A stretch of DNA of 64,000 bases. Origin: a virus. A program made the position numbers and the translations under genes. The notes below the pieces were generated by a model. It was given only the letters and a program-made list of their open reading frames with translations. It was not told where the DNA came from and made no database searches. Of this stretch, positions 40,194 to 48,809 are shown piece after piece. The stretch covers positions 1 to 64,000 of the IMG/VR virus record IMGVR_UViG_3300048999_000192. One strand, written 5' to 3'. The first letter of the stretch is position 1. Each line of letters begins with the position of its first letter.

Positions 40194-40993
40194 GCCCCTC
40201 CCCCTTCGCCACGATGGCGGACATGGCCAGCAACAACCTGGTCCTGAAGCCGCTGCTGTACCGCTACTTCCACGAGGCGCAGTTCCCCGACGAGTTCACG
40301 ATCACCTACAAGAAGGGGCAGCTCGGCGACCGGGGGCCGGACGGCTGGTTCCATCCCTCCGAGCACCCCCTGATGACCGAGCGCCAGCTCTACTACTACC
40401 TGACCGACCCGGACGGGTACGAGGGCTGGAAGCCGGACTACGCGATGCGCATGGCCACCCTGATGGGCTCGGCGCTGCACGACTTCGTGGAGATGTGTCT
40501 GATCGACCTGGGGCTGCTCATGAAGCCCTCAGGGACCTGTGTGGCCTGCGGGCGCCCCCAGCCGTCCCGGTGCAAGGAGTTCGGGGCGATCGACCGGCAG
40601 ACGCGCTCTCGTGGCCATACAGACGGCCTGCTGAAGACCGGGAAGGGGTTCGAGCTGAAGTCGGCCCACCCCTCCACCATCCAGTCGGTCGCCGACAACG
40701 ACCTGGAGGCCTTCAAGCGGAAGTGGCCGCGCTACTGGGCCCAGCAGCAGGAGTACCAGCGGATGATGGGGCTGGAGGAGACCATCCTTCTGTTCTTCGG
40801 GATGGGCACCCCCTGGGAGATGCGCGAGTTCCTCATCCCCCGCGACCCGGTGTTCCAGTTCCAGACCGAGCAGAAGTACCTGAGGGCGCGCGAGGCCGCC
40901 GAGAAGGGCATCCGGCCGGAGGCCTGCTGCGGCCCCCGCTCCAAGATGTCCAAGGAGTGCCCGGCGACCCATTGCGAGATGAAGCGGCTGTGA
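40190..40993 (+). CDS. RecB/Cas4-like PD-(D/E)XK exonuclease
   Basis: 267 residues from GTG 40190. Catalytic core GHTDGLLKTG-KGFELKSA (Asp about 144, E-x-K about 155), with a QQQEYQRMMG helix after it as in RecB-family nucleases. Cysteines at CVACGRPQPSRC and at the C-terminus (ACCGPRSKMSKECPATHC) could hold an Fe-S cluster as in Cas4/AddB. Likely resects DNA ends for RecA. Confidence 0.75.
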   Translation: MSPSPFATMADMASNNLVLKPLLYRYFHEAQFPDEFTITYKKGQLGDRGPDGWFHPSEHPLMTERQLYYYLTDPDGYEGWKPDYAMRMATLMGSALHDFVEMCLIDLGLLMKPSGTCVACGRPQPSRCKEFGAIDRQTRSRGHTDGLLKTGKGFELKSAHPSTIQSVADNDLEAFKRKWPRYWAQQQEYQRMMGLEETILLFFGMGTPWEMREFLIPRDPVFQFQTEQKYLRAREAAEKGIRPEACCGPRSKMSKECPATHCEMKRL

Positions 40994-41607
40994 AGGAAGA
41001 GACCGTCCGGCTGCTCCAGGATCGCCTGGGGACGTTCCGGGACAAGAACTTCAAGATCGTCGAGCCCAAGAAGCCCTGGCAGCCCCCGGAGATGGAGGAC
41101 TTCGCCTGGGACTGCCGCGTGCAGTCGATGGACCAGAGCCTCACCAACTTCGGCCTCGTCCGGTTCGCGATCGAGGACGGCGAGGTGATCATGCTGGACA
41201 GGGACACGATCCGCCCCGAGCGGCACCCTGAGCTGATCACCTTCGCCGAACACTACGAGCTGGCCTGGACGCTGGAGACCCACCTGCTCAAGGTGCTCTT
41301 CCCGCACGAGACGGTCATCGAGATGCCGCCGGTCTTCGGCAACCGGACCGAGTCGATCCTGCTGTCCGGCTACGCCGTCTACGCCGCCTGCAAGGAGGTC
41401 GGGGCCACCTTGACGATGGTCTCCAAGAACCACGTCGGCGCGGTGCTCTGCGGCGACCAGAACGCCTCCAAGAAGCAGGTCGGTGAGGCCGTCTGCCGGT
41501 ACATCCCCGAGGCCGTCGGCCGGAAGTGGAACGAGCACACCCGTGACGCCGCTGCTCTGGGCCTGACCAGGCTGTACGACATGAAACGGGAGAGTGTCAG
41601 TGGCTGA
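40990..41607 (+). CDS. RuvC-like Holliday-junction resolvase
   Basis: 205 residues from GTG 40990. RNase-H-fold motifs: SMDQSLTNFGLVRFAI (first Asp about 47), VIEMPPVFGNRT (Glu about 111), a conserved Lys (SKNH), and HTRDAAALG (terminal Asp about 185). Resolves branched DNA made during replication or packaging. Four-nt overlap with the exonuclease. Confidence 0.75.
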   Translation: MKEETVRLLQDRLGTFRDKNFKIVEPKKPWQPPEMEDFAWDCRVQSMDQSLTNFGLVRFAIEDGEVIMLDRDTIRPERHPELITFAEHYELAWTLETHLLKVLFPHETVIEMPPVFGNRTESILLSGYAVYAACKEVGATLTMVSKNHVGAVLCGDQNASKKQVGEAVCRYIPEAVGRKWNEHTRDAAALGLTRLYDMKRESVSG

Positions 41608-41776
41608 TGGGAAGGTGGAGATCGACTTCACCGCGATCAACAATCCTCACCACGTGGCGGAGCTGATCGCGGTTGCGGTGAAGCGCGCGATGTACAGCGC
41701 CCAGGGTTACCCGCCGGAGGAGTTCGGCTGGAAGATCACCATGAACGGAGAAGTGATCGATGAATACGGACGCTGA
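41600..41776 (+). CDS. Small hypothetical protein
   Basis: 58 residues from GTG 41600 (GTG 41594 also possible); overlaps the resolvase end by 8 nt. Helical centre (HHVAELIAVAVKRAMYSAQG). Unknown. Confidence 0.55.
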   Translation: MADGKVEIDFTAINNPHHVAELIAVAVKRAMYSAQGYPPEEFGWKITMNGEVIDEYGR

Positions 41777-42437
41777 GGAGCGCCAGGTCGCCCGCAAGGT
41801 GGCCGAGGAGATCGCCACCCAGGACGAGACGATGGAGGTCGACCCGCACCCGGACCGTACGAGGGAGTTCCGGACCCCCGGCTTCGCCCGGATGCGCCTG
41901 AACTGGTCCGGCGAGGACGGCGCGGTGATCGCCGGGGTCATCGAGACCGTGGACATGATCCTGATGGAGCGGTTCCCGGTGGCCTACGAGGTCATGTACG
42001 AGATCTTCAACGTCGTGCGGGAGCCCGAGGTCGACGGCACCGGCCAGCCGATGATGGACCACCTGCAGCTCCCGATCTGGCGGAAGAACGCCTCGGGCAC
42101 CTACGTCGAGGACTGGGGCAGGCTCACCGACCGGCTGCGGGAGAACTCCCTGCACAAGATCACGCTCTACCTGATCGAGTGGGAGGAGCACAAGGAGAAC
42201 CTCTGGGGCGAGGCCATGTTCGCCAAGGCGGCCTGGGAGGAGCGCTTCGCGGGGGGCTTCCTGAGCGCGCCGGGGACCAAGCCCACGGTCGACGCCGCCA
42301 CCAACTACGGCCGGGCGGCCAGCATGGAGGAGCGGTACTTCGCGATCTTCAAGACGCTGGTCTCGCGCCGGGCCGACGCCCTCACCCGCTCGATGGAGCG
42401 GCTCGGCCAGCGGCTGAAGGACACGACGATCCGGTAG
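41760..42437 (+). CDS. Hypothetical protein, end of replication operon
   Basis: 225 residues from ATG 41760 (17-nt overlap). Charged, helical, with MDHLQLPIWRKNASGTYVED and a basic tail (RSMERLGQRLKDTTIR). The position after a RuvC-like gene is common for uncharacterised actinophage proteins. No family recognised. Confidence 0.65.
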   Translation: MNTDAEERQVARKVAEEIATQDETMEVDPHPDRTREFRTPGFARMRLNWSGEDGAVIAGVIETVDMILMERFPVAYEVMYEIFNVVREPEVDGTGQPMMDHLQLPIWRKNASGTYVEDWGRLTDRLRENSLHKITLYLIEWEEHKENLWGEAMFAKAAWEERFAGGFLSAPGTKPTVDAATNYGRAASMEERYFAIFKTLVSRRADALTRSMERLGQRLKDTTIR

Positions 42438-42439
42438 CC

Positions 42440-42473
42440 GTTCAGCTTTCCTGAACATCGCCGAAAGCTGAAC
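42440..42473 (+). terminator. Terminator-like hairpin
   Basis: GTTCAGCTTTC (42440-42450) and GAAAGCTGAAC (42463-42473) form a perfect 11-bp stem just after the stop at 42437, closing the replication operon. The loop carries another copy of CTGAAC. Confidence 0.7.
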
Positions 42474-42476
42474 ACG

Positions 42477-42559
42477 TGGCCGGGCACCCTGGACTTGCAC
42501 CAGGGTTCTCCGCCCTCCAACGGACGGTGACCTCACCGGGTCCATTCATCTCATGCCGG
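42477..42559 (-). tRNA. tRNA-like 3' half or degenerate tRNA
   Basis: Minus strand: a perfect T-arm CCTGG-TGCAAGT-CCAGG, then acceptor-type GTGCCCG, a discriminator G and an encoded CCA. Upstream is an anticodon arm with an 8-nt loop containing TGG (CCGTC/GGCGG stem) and a short D-arm GACC/GGTC. The 5' acceptor strand does not match cleanly (CCGGCAT displaced by about 8 nt). Could be a broken tRNA-Pro-like gene or an attachment-type tRNA fragment. Confidence 0.4.
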
Positions 42560-42616
42560 AAATTTGCGCGCGTCCGGGCGAGGTGTTCCCAGTACCCCCG
42601 AGGGGGCTCGTTGATC

Positions 42617-42714
42617 GATACCCGAGCTTTGAGGGTATCTGGTCCGCACGGCCCGACCAACCTTCCTTGCCAATCACCCCGCTGGGTGAGTTAATCTTCA
42701 ACCAGCGGGGTGAT
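42617..42714. other. Structured non-coding block with hairpins
   Basis: GATACCC (42617-42623) pairs with GGGTATC (42633-42639). A 13-bp stem (42673-42685 with 42702-42714, core CACCCCGCTGG/CCAGCGGGGTG) follows. With the upstream hairpin and tRNA-like segment, the whole 42438-42782 gap (345 bp) is densely structured. I see no convincing protein gene in it; a short frame from ATG 42553 is Pro/Gly-rich. Confidence 0.55.
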
Positions 42715-42782
42715 CCACTTCCGCCTCCCCCGACTACAGGGGGGCGCTGCGTCTGGGCCGGAAGGGGCGAGGTCGTCGAGGG

Positions 42783-43703
42783 TTGAATCACAAGCTGCTG
42801 CGTGAGCTCTTCCGCCATCTCCAGGCCTTCAAGGCACTGTTCGAGAACGAGGGCGTCGACAGCATCACCTCACCTACGGGCGAGGAATACTTCCTCTACG
42901 ACATCGACTACCTCTACGAGTGCACCCAGACACGCGTACGGCTGACCCCCGTCTCACCCCCCGAATACCTTCTCTCCCCCCGGCAGCGCCAAGCCATTGA
43001 GCTGTTCCTCTATTGCAACATCCGCGAAAAGGATGTCGCAGTGCTCATGGGCGTCTCGGATACGAATCCGATTGCGATCTACGCCACGCAGGGGCTGAAC
43101 AAATTGTGCGCCCTGATCAACTCTGGCCAGTTGAGCCGTTATCGGCCTGTGCTCGATGGAGGGATGGAACATGCGAATTCGCTATGGGGTGAACCAGCCG
43201 CTGGAGGAGATGGCCAACGAGCTGATCCGCCAGTCGCTGGCCGGGGTGACGGCCCGCTCAGCGAAGGCGGACATCCTGACGCCATGGAAGGAACGCGACC
43301 GTCTGAGCCGCGAGGTCTACAACTCGTCGGGCACGGTCGACCCGGCGACGCGACGGGGGATGTACCACCGCGCGTGGAATTCACAGCACTCCCACCTGAA
43401 CTCACGCGATGGCGTCGCGCCCCCGCGCCGGATCCCGACGGGACTGGCGGAGTTCGTGGACAAGGAGTGGCCGTCGAACCCGTTCTGGCCGGACGACCCG
43501 AGCCCGCAGGAATAGATCAGCGCCTTTACCGGCTCACCATTCGCTGGGGCAAGCAGGTCCGGCTGAAGTGCGCCCAGTGCACCAAATACATCAAGGGCGG
43601 CGCGGAGGGGCATCTGCACTGCAGTTGTGGCTGCGCCTATCGTCAGGTCCAGGACGACTATTACGAGATGATCGAGGTGGACCGTGACGCAGCCGTCGCG
43701 TGA
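42783..43703 (+). CDS. Sigma-like HTH open frame continuing into a zinc ribbon
   Basis: 306 residues from TTG 42783 with no stop until 43703. Residues about 60-115 resemble sigma-70 region 4 (PRQRQAIELFLYCNIREKDV, then ALMGVS-type HTH). The middle, about 130-243, is low-complexity Gly/Pro/Arg, and the last part (LKCAQCTKYIKGG...HCSCGCAY) is a zinc ribbon. The middle coincides with a better-looking gene in another frame (43171-43515). Either one protein with an overprinted linker, or two genes joined by an open shadow frame; GTG 43467 could start the zinc ribbon alone. Confidence 0.5.
   Translation: MNHKLLRELFRHLQAFKALFENEGVDSITSPTGEEYFLYDIDYLYECTQTRVRLTPVSPPEYLLSPRQRQAIELFLYCNIREKDVAVLMGVSDTNPIAIYATQGLNKLCALINSGQLSRYRPVLDGGMEHANSLWGEPAAGGDGQRADPPVAGRGDGPLSEGGHPDAMEGTRPSEPRGLQLVGHGRPGDATGDVPPRVEFTALPPELTRWRRAPAPDPDGTGGVRGQGVAVEPVLAGRPEPAGIDQRLYRLTIRWGKQVRLKCAQCTKYIKGGAEGHLHCSCGCAYRQVQDDYYEMIEVDRDAAVA
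43171..43515 (+). CDS. Nested hypothetical protein
   Basis: 114 residues from ATG 43171 with a GGAGGG site 6 nt upstream. Its sequence looks like a normal protein (LEEMANELIRQSLAGVTARS; PPRRIPTGLAEFVDKEWPSN) whereas the overlapping frame of the sigma-like gene is low complexity. I therefore treat it as real despite full overlap. Unknown function. Confidence 0.6.
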   Translation: MRIRYGVNQPLEEMANELIRQSLAGVTARSAKADILTPWKERDRLSREVYNSSGTVDPATRRGMYHRAWNSQHSHLNSRDGVAPPRRIPTGLAEFVDKEWPSNPFWPDDPSPQE

Positions 43704-44322
43704 GCTCCTGCCGCAGAGCGTCGCTCAGGTGCGGATCGGCAAGCACGTCTACCCGGTGAGATCGGTGCCGACCTGCACTGTCTGCCAGAGCCCGCACCGC
43801 TACTCGATCGAGCGCGAGCTGATGTACGGCAGTACCTACAAGGCCGTGCACACCTCCATGGAGGCGCTCGACCCGCCGCCGCCGACGGCCGAGGCCATGG
43901 CCCGCCACGTGGTGAACAACCACATGCCGCTCCAGCAGACCTCCCAGCGCCTCATGATCGAGCGCCGGGCCGTGGAGATGGGCAAGAGCATCGAGGAGGG
44001 CGCAGAGAGCCTCCTGGACGCCGCCGGGGTCAACTCCGCGATCATCGAGCGTGGCTTCCGCCGCCTGCAGGACGGCGACATCGAGCCCAACATGAACGAC
44101 CTCCTGCAGGCGCTGAAGCTCCAGGCCCAGATCGACGCCGCCACCCCGTCCGGCTCGGTCGACAACGAGGTCTGGATGGAGGCGATGATGGAGGCGATGA
44201 AGATCGCCCAGAAGATCATGCCGCCAGAGATGTGGGGTCGGTTCGGGGCGGAGCTCGCCGCCTCCCCGGTGGTGAAGGCGATCCAGGGGCACACCGTCCC
44301 CGGCGAGGTGGCCGAGGGATGA
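43684..44322 (+). CDS. Zinc/HTH protein, possible small terminase subunit
   Basis: 212 residues from GTG 43684 (20-nt overlap with the zinc ribbon). CTVCQSPHRYSIERELMYGS gives Cys-x2-Cys plus His near an HTH-like segment (TAEAMARHVVNNH), then a long helical domain (SIEEGAESLLDAAGVNSAII). Its place two genes before the large terminase and its size fit a DNA-recognition subunit of terminase, but this is inference. Confidence 0.5.
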   Translation: MTQPSRELLPQSVAQVRIGKHVYPVRSVPTCTVCQSPHRYSIERELMYGSTYKAVHTSMEALDPPPPTAEAMARHVVNNHMPLQQTSQRLMIERRAVEMGKSIEEGAESLLDAAGVNSAIIERGFRRLQDGDIEPNMNDLLQALKLQAQIDAATPSGSVDNEVWMEAMMEAMKIAQKIMPPEMWGRFGAELAASPVVKAIQGHTVPGEVAEG

Positions 44323-44323
44323 C

Positions 44324-44377
44324 ATCATTTTATTTTCTTCCTACATCTTGTCCTACTCCAAAGAAGCTTGGTAGTCT
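44324..44377 (+). promoter_or_regulatory. AT element plus shared operator-promoter variant
   Basis: CATCATTTTATTTTCTTCC (from 44323), -35 TTGTCC (44348-44353), 18-bp spacer ending AGAAGCTTGG, -10 TAGTCT (44372-44377). A divergent copy; the leader contains CTCCA...TGGAG, then GGAGG before ATG 44408. Confidence 0.65.
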
Positions 44378-44407
44378 GAGGGCTCCAAACGCCACTGGAG
44401 GTGGAAG

Positions 44408-45448
44408 ATGTTCCTTCGCGAGATGAGCGGCGACACCCTCGAAGACGTCGCCAACAAGCTCGGGCGTGACCTGCGGTCCTGGACCGGCCCGGCGATGGAC
44501 GTGGAGCCGCACCTGGAGGAGCCCGAGCCGTACTTCGTCCTGGGCGACGACCGGGTGCAGGTGCCCGCCACGACCGCCACGGTCAAGCAGTTCGCCAGCT
44601 TCGTCGGCCTGCCGCCCAAGACCGCCCTGGAGTTCCGCGACAAGGGCGCGGATCTGCAGCAGCTCGCCTTCAAGACCTACCTGGACCACATCCCGCACGA
44701 GGTGACCGTCCGCTTCGACGACGCTGGTGTCCACGAGATGTGGAAGGCCTCGCTCCAGCGGGTGCCGGTCGATGAGCTCGTGCAGGTGGCCATCGACGTC
44801 ATCGCGCCGAACGCGCCGGTGGTGGAGTGGTCGGCCGACGCCGAGGAGTTCTACCTGGACGTCGTCGCCCCCGCCGACCATGACTTCGGCCGCGTCGGCG
44901 GCCCCGGCGCCGTCGGCGACATCACCGCCGGTGGGATCGTCATCACCCAGAACCGCAAGGCCAACCAGGCCCCGCAGGTGAACACCAAGCTCTTCCGCCT
45001 GGCGTGCACCAACGGGTACGAGAGCGCCTCCTCCGGCCGCAAGGTCGACTCCCGGGGCGCGTCGGTCGAGGAGATCCTGGCCGAGCTCAACCGGATGGCC
45101 AACCAGGCCTTCGCCGAGGTCGAGGCGCAGGCGCACAGCTTCTACGAGACCCGCAACGAGGCGATCGTGGGTGACCCCACGCAGGCGATGATCCGCCTGG
45201 CCGACGAGTACGGCCTGCCGGAGCGCACGTCCGGCGCGCTGGCCCGCCTGGTGCCGGACGTGATCAGCGGTCTCGACGATGGTGAGTCGCTGAGCATGTT
45301 CCACTTCATCAACGAGATCACCAACTACGCCAACCAGGGCAACCTGATCGAGCACCGCAACGTCCGCCGGGCGCTGTACCGCGCCGGTGGCTCCCTGATC
45401 AGCGAGCACCACGAGCGCTGCGGCACCTGCCGCCAGCGCCTGAGCTGA
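44408..45448 (+). CDS. DUF932-like protein
   Basis: 346 residues from ATG 44408. The centre TKLFRLACTNGYESASSGRK resembles the DUF932 family of phage and plasmid proteins (xLxCTNGM...). N-terminal beta-rich, C-terminal helical; ends with CGTCRQRLS. DUF932 proteins have unknown function. Single-gene unit between the shared promoter and a terminator, so likely made in quantity. Confidence 0.6.
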   Translation: MFLREMSGDTLEDVANKLGRDLRSWTGPAMDVEPHLEEPEPYFVLGDDRVQVPATTATVKQFASFVGLPPKTALEFRDKGADLQQLAFKTYLDHIPHEVTVRFDDAGVHEMWKASLQRVPVDELVQVAIDVIAPNAPVVEWSADAEEFYLDVVAPADHDFGRVGGPGAVGDITAGGIVITQNRKANQAPQVNTKLFRLACTNGYESASSGRKVDSRGASVEEILAELNRMANQAFAEVEAQAHSFYETRNEAIVGDPTQAMIRLADEYGLPERTSGALARLVPDVISGLDDGESLSMFHFINEITNYANQGNLIEHRNVRRALYRAGGSLISEHHERCGTCRQRLS

Positions 45449-45463
45449 GCAACGACGAGACAG

Positions 45464-45489
45464 CGGGGCCGGGCCGACACCCGGCCCCG
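45464..45489 (+). terminator. Intrinsic terminator
   Basis: CGGGGCCGGG (45464-45473) pairs with CCCGGCCCCG (45480-45489), 6-nt loop, 16 nt after the stop. Confidence 0.8.
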
Positions 45490-45509
45490 TCTGCATGAGA
45501 GGAAGTGCC

Positions 45510-45935
45510 ATGGGCGTCGACACCAGCATCGAGCTCTACGACTCGGATCTGCTCGTCATCGAGGCGGTCCTGATGATGCTGAATGAGAAGGTCGGCACAC
45601 GCCGGAACATCCAGGCCTTCCACGACGAGATCATCGGCCGGTTCGCCGAGGGAGTCGACGGCGTCGGCTTCCGCGTCTCGGTCACCTGGCATGAGTACGC
45701 CGTCGGCGGCCAGAAGGTCGATGGCGCGATGCCCGAGATCATGATCCTCGGTCGGATCGAGGAGGAGACAGAGTTCGACCGCGAGCGCCAGCAGGCGCAG
45801 GTGGTCGGCAACATCCTGGAGCTGCCCGGCCAGACCAAGGGCGAGACGCTCAAGATGGACAATGAGCAGGTCAAGCAGTTCATGGAGCAGCACAAGCAGA
45901 CACACGGCAGTGGCTGCGGTCCCGACGAGGAGTAG
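45510..45935 (+). CDS. Hypothetical protein upstream of terminase
   Basis: 141 residues from ATG 45510 (GAGAGGAAG upstream; the ATG at 45495 overlaps that site). Acidic, alpha/beta (ELYDSDLLVIEAVLMMLNEK), with a Gln/Glu-rich end (KQFMEQHKQTHGSGCGPDEE). No family recognised. Confidence 0.65.
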   Translation: MGVDTSIELYDSDLLVIEAVLMMLNEKVGTRRNIQAFHDEIIGRFAEGVDGVGFRVSVTWHEYAVGGQKVDGAMPEIMILGRIEEETEFDRERQQAQVVGNILELPGQTKGETLKMDNEQVKQFMEQHKQTHGSGCGPDEE

Positions 45936-45938
45936 GGA

Positions 45939-48038
45939 ATGGCCCTAGCTTCCCGATCTCCCCTGGTCCAGTCCGCGACCACAAAGCGGCGTAGCAAGCT
46001 GCCCCCGGCCGGGCCGGTAGAGGTCTTCCAGTGGTTCCACGGGGTGCAGGTCCCCGACCCGATCACCTTCGTGGTCGGGGAGCAGTGGCTGAACAGGCCG
46101 AATCTGTACCCGCGCCAGGCCACCATGCTCAAGATCATCTTCCTGCGGGATGACCTGTTCACCGCCTATGACCATGCCGTCATCCAGGAGTGGATCGAGG
46201 AGTTCGACCCCAAGACCAACCCCGAGGGCATCCAGCCGGACGTCTACGAGCGCATCACCCAGCTCAAGGCCGAGGGGCGGCGGTGGTTTCGCGAGGTGCT
46301 GCTGGCCGTCGGCCGACGCGGTGGCAAGGGCTACATCTCCGCGCTGGCCATGGCCTACATCCTGTGGTGCTACATGGCCAAGGGCGACCCCCAGGACTAC
46401 TACGGGATCGACCGGGACAAGAAGCTCACCCTGCTGGTGTTCGCGGGCAAGCGGACCCAGGCCAAGGAGAACCTCTGGCGCGACGTCTACAACGTGATCA
46501 CCGGCGGCCCCTGCTTCGGCCCGTACATCAACAACGCCACCACCGAGAACCTGACGATCTACGCCCCGCACGACTTCGTCCGGATCAAGGAGCTGGAGGA
46601 CCGGGGGATCTCGCCAGCGATCGACATGGCGACCTTCCAGGTGCTCCCCCGCGAGTCGACCAGCCTGGCCGGTCGAGGCCCGGCCTCCTTCATTCTCGGC
46701 TTCGACGAGATGGCCCACGTGGTCAAGGCCGTTGCCAAGGCCGACGCCGGGGAGGTCTACGACGGCGCGACACCCAGCCTGGACCAGTTCCGGCAGGACA
46801 GCTTCATCGTGGCCCCCAGCTCGACCTGGCAGATGCTGGGCAAGTTCTACGAGCTCTGGGAGCTCTCGCTGGAGACCGATGACGAGACCGGCGAGGCGCT
46901 GTACCCGGAGAAGCTGATGATCCAGCTCTCCTCCTGGGGCCCGTACATGGACTGGGAGGACGCCCACCGGATCCCGTTGTTCCCCGCCGACTTCCAGGGG
47001 GACCAGGGGGAGTACGTCGAGGTCAAGCACCCCACTCTCAAGCAGCTCAAGGGGCCGGTGCAGGCCTACGACGCCCAGATGCGCCGGGAGGAGCGGGCCA
47101 ACCCTGACACCTTCCGGGTCGAGCGTCTCTCGCGCTGGGCGACCGCGCTGGACGCCTACCTGAACGAGCGCAAGGTGGACGCGATCTTCGACCCCTGGCT
47201 GGGGCGGCCGGAGGAGTACGGGCGTGCCGACCTGCGCATGCAGTCCAAGGGCCTGCTGGTCACCACGTACAAGGCCCATGGGGACCCGGCGGAGGTCAAC
47301 TGCAGGTTCGGTTTCGCGGTCGCGCACGAGGAGATCGTCTGGACCAAGGACGAGAAGAATCGCGACGTCCCGGTGGCGCATGCGGTCTTCGACCTGATCC
47401 ACCACTGGGACCCGGCGGACTTCCCGGATCACACGATCGACTATGACGAAGTGCTGGACTGGATCTGGGACAAGGTCGTCACCAAGTTCCACCCCGAAGA
47501 GCTGACGTTCGACCAGTTCAACAACGTCGCCACGATCCAGCGGCTGCAGAAGAGGGTGCGCGGCACCCGGCTGCCCAAGCGGGTCAGCGTCGAGGAGAAG
47601 ACGGCCACGGCCCAGCTCAACTGGACCCGCTTCGAGCAGTTCAAGGCCGCCATCAACATGGGGCTCGTGCACGCCCCGCAGTACGACTTCGCCCAGCAGG
47701 AGCTGAAGTTCCTCACTAAGCCGGACGGCACCAACCGGGTCGACCATCCGACCAGCGGTCCGGTCCAGACGAAGGACATCGCCGACTGTATGGTGGAATG
47801 CGTACATGTCCTACTCGGGGAGCAGATGAACAACTTCCTGAACAAGGACCTGCGCGGCTTCGGCCTGCCGGGCAGCATCCCCGGCGGCGTCGACCCGATG
47901 CGGCACATGGACGGCGGCGAGCACCGGACACCCCAGGAGGCACTCTCGGGGTTCTCCCGGGCGCGAGGTGGCGGGAGGCCCCAGGGTGGCGGCTACAACC
48001 GCCCGCGCGGCCCAGGCCGCCGGGGCGGAAGGTACTGA
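45939..48038 (+). CDS. terL: Terminase large subunit
   Basis: 699 residues from ATG 45939. ATPase with Walker A VGRRGGKG (about 124-131) and Walker B ILGFDE (about 252-257), then a nuclease-type C-terminal half with Asp/Glu clusters and a Gly/Arg-rich tail (RARGGGRPQGGGYNRPRGPG). Pumps DNA into proheads and cuts it. No portal gene follows, so the order differs from the usual terminase-portal arrangement. Confidence 0.85.
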   Translation: MALASRSPLVQSATTKRRSKLPPAGPVEVFQWFHGVQVPDPITFVVGEQWLNRPNLYPRQATMLKIIFLRDDLFTAYDHAVIQEWIEEFDPKTNPEGIQPDVYERITQLKAEGRRWFREVLLAVGRRGGKGYISALAMAYILWCYMAKGDPQDYYGIDRDKKLTLLVFAGKRTQAKENLWRDVYNVITGGPCFGPYINNATTENLTIYAPHDFVRIKELEDRGISPAIDMATFQVLPRESTSLAGRGPASFILGFDEMAHVVKAVAKADAGEVYDGATPSLDQFRQDSFIVAPSSTWQMLGKFYELWELSLETDDETGEALYPEKLMIQLSSWGPYMDWEDAHRIPLFPADFQGDQGEYVEVKHPTLKQLKGPVQAYDAQMRREERANPDTFRVERLSRWATALDAYLNERKVDAIFDPWLGRPEEYGRADLRMQSKGLLVTTYKAHGDPAEVNCRFGFAVAHEEIVWTKDEKNRDVPVAHAVFDLIHHWDPADFPDHTIDYDEVLDWIWDKVVTKFHPEELTFDQFNNVATIQRLQKRVRGTRLPKRVSVEEKTATAQLNWTRFEQFKAAINMGLVHAPQYDFAQQELKFLTKPDGTNRVDHPTSGPVQTKDIADCMVECVHVLLGEQMNNFLNKDLRGFGLPGSIPGGVDPMRHMDGGEHRTPQEALSGFSRARGGGRPQGGGYNRPRGPGRRGGRY

Positions 48039-48222
48039 CTGTCGCGATGGTTGTTTCGAGGGCGGCGGTCTGGCATGGTAATCGGGTCGTCAGCGGTGGG
48101 TGAGCCGGGTCTCTGGCGGGACCTCTCAGGCCCCGAGATGGCCTCTCAGCGGTCCCGTCGGCTCAGGCGACTCCAATCCGGCGGGACCGCCTTCCTTGGC
48201 ATCGAGCTCAACGGCTGGCGAC

Positions 48223-48438
48223 GTGACCTCTGACAACCGCCCTGCGTGGGAGTACCTCTGCGACCTGTGCGGTCACTCCCACCCGCTCCACCGGAACGGC
48301 ACTTCCCGGTGCAGGGCCATGGGGTGCAAGGCAGGCCCGAACGAAACTCCCTGTCCCGGCTTCATCGTGAAACCCGACGAGATAGGTGAACCCAATGCCC
48401 GTACGGCTTCCGGTCGGCGGACCCCGCGCTCTAGCTGA
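48223..48438 (+). CDS. Small Cys-rich protein
   Basis: 71 residues from GTG 48223. CDLCGHSHPLHRNGTSRCRA and later CKAGPNETPCPG: five or six Cys with His, zinc-type. Its last part overlaps the next gene in a different frame, and the preceding 184 bp are non-coding as far as I can see. Confidence 0.5.
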   Translation: MTSDNRPAWEYLCDLCGHSHPLHRNGTSRCRAMGCKAGPNETPCPGFIVKPDEIGEPNARTASGRRTPRSS

Positions 48439-48601
48439 GCACCTGGCCGATACCGAGCTCCCGGACCTGCGCCCGGCGGACATCGAGAATGACATCCGCC
48501 GCCACCCGCGCATCTACTACGTGGACTACGCGGCCCTGTGCGCCACGAAGAAGACCGAGCCCCTCTCGGTGGGCGTCTGGGTCGACCTCTGCATCGGCTG
48601 A
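48395..48601 (+). CDS. Small hypothetical protein
   Basis: 68 residues from ATG 48395 (GTG 48386 is an alternative). RPADIENDIRRHPRIYYVDY centre, no motifs. Overlaps the preceding gene by about 44 nt. Confidence 0.55.
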   Translation: MPVRLPVGGPRALAEHLADTELPDLRPADIENDIRRHPRIYYVDYAALCATKKTEPLSVGVWVDLCIG

Positions 48602-48653
48602 GCTGTCAGCGGCTCTCCTGCGGCGCTGAAGAGGTGAACCAGGGGAGGTCCAG

Positions 48654-48809
48654 GTGGCGATCGTGCGCAAGGTGCGGGTCCGGGCACCGCGAGGCAAGGA
48701 GCCGTGTGCCGACTGCGCGGCCGACGGCTGCGAGACGTGCGACAAGACCGGCTTCCTCCCGGCCGGGTCGGCCCCGGCACGACGACGCTCCTGGAGGGCG
48801 GCTCGGTGA
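48654..48809 (+). CDS. DnaJ-type zinc-motif small protein
   Basis: 51 residues from GTG 48654 (GGGGAGG upstream). CADCAADGCETCDKTG resembles half of the DnaJ CxxCxGxG zinc repeat. GTGA overlap with the giant gene below, so translation of the two is coupled. Confidence 0.5.
   Translation: MAIVRKVRVRAPRGKEPCADCAADGCETCDKTGFLPAGSAPARRRSWRAAR

Noticed and set aside
42553-42786. A 77-codon frame with ATG at 42553 overlapping the sigma-like TTG start
   Set aside because: It lacks a ribosome site, runs across strong hairpins and is Pro/Gly-rich. I favour a non-coding, structured region, although the TTGA overlap is suggestive.
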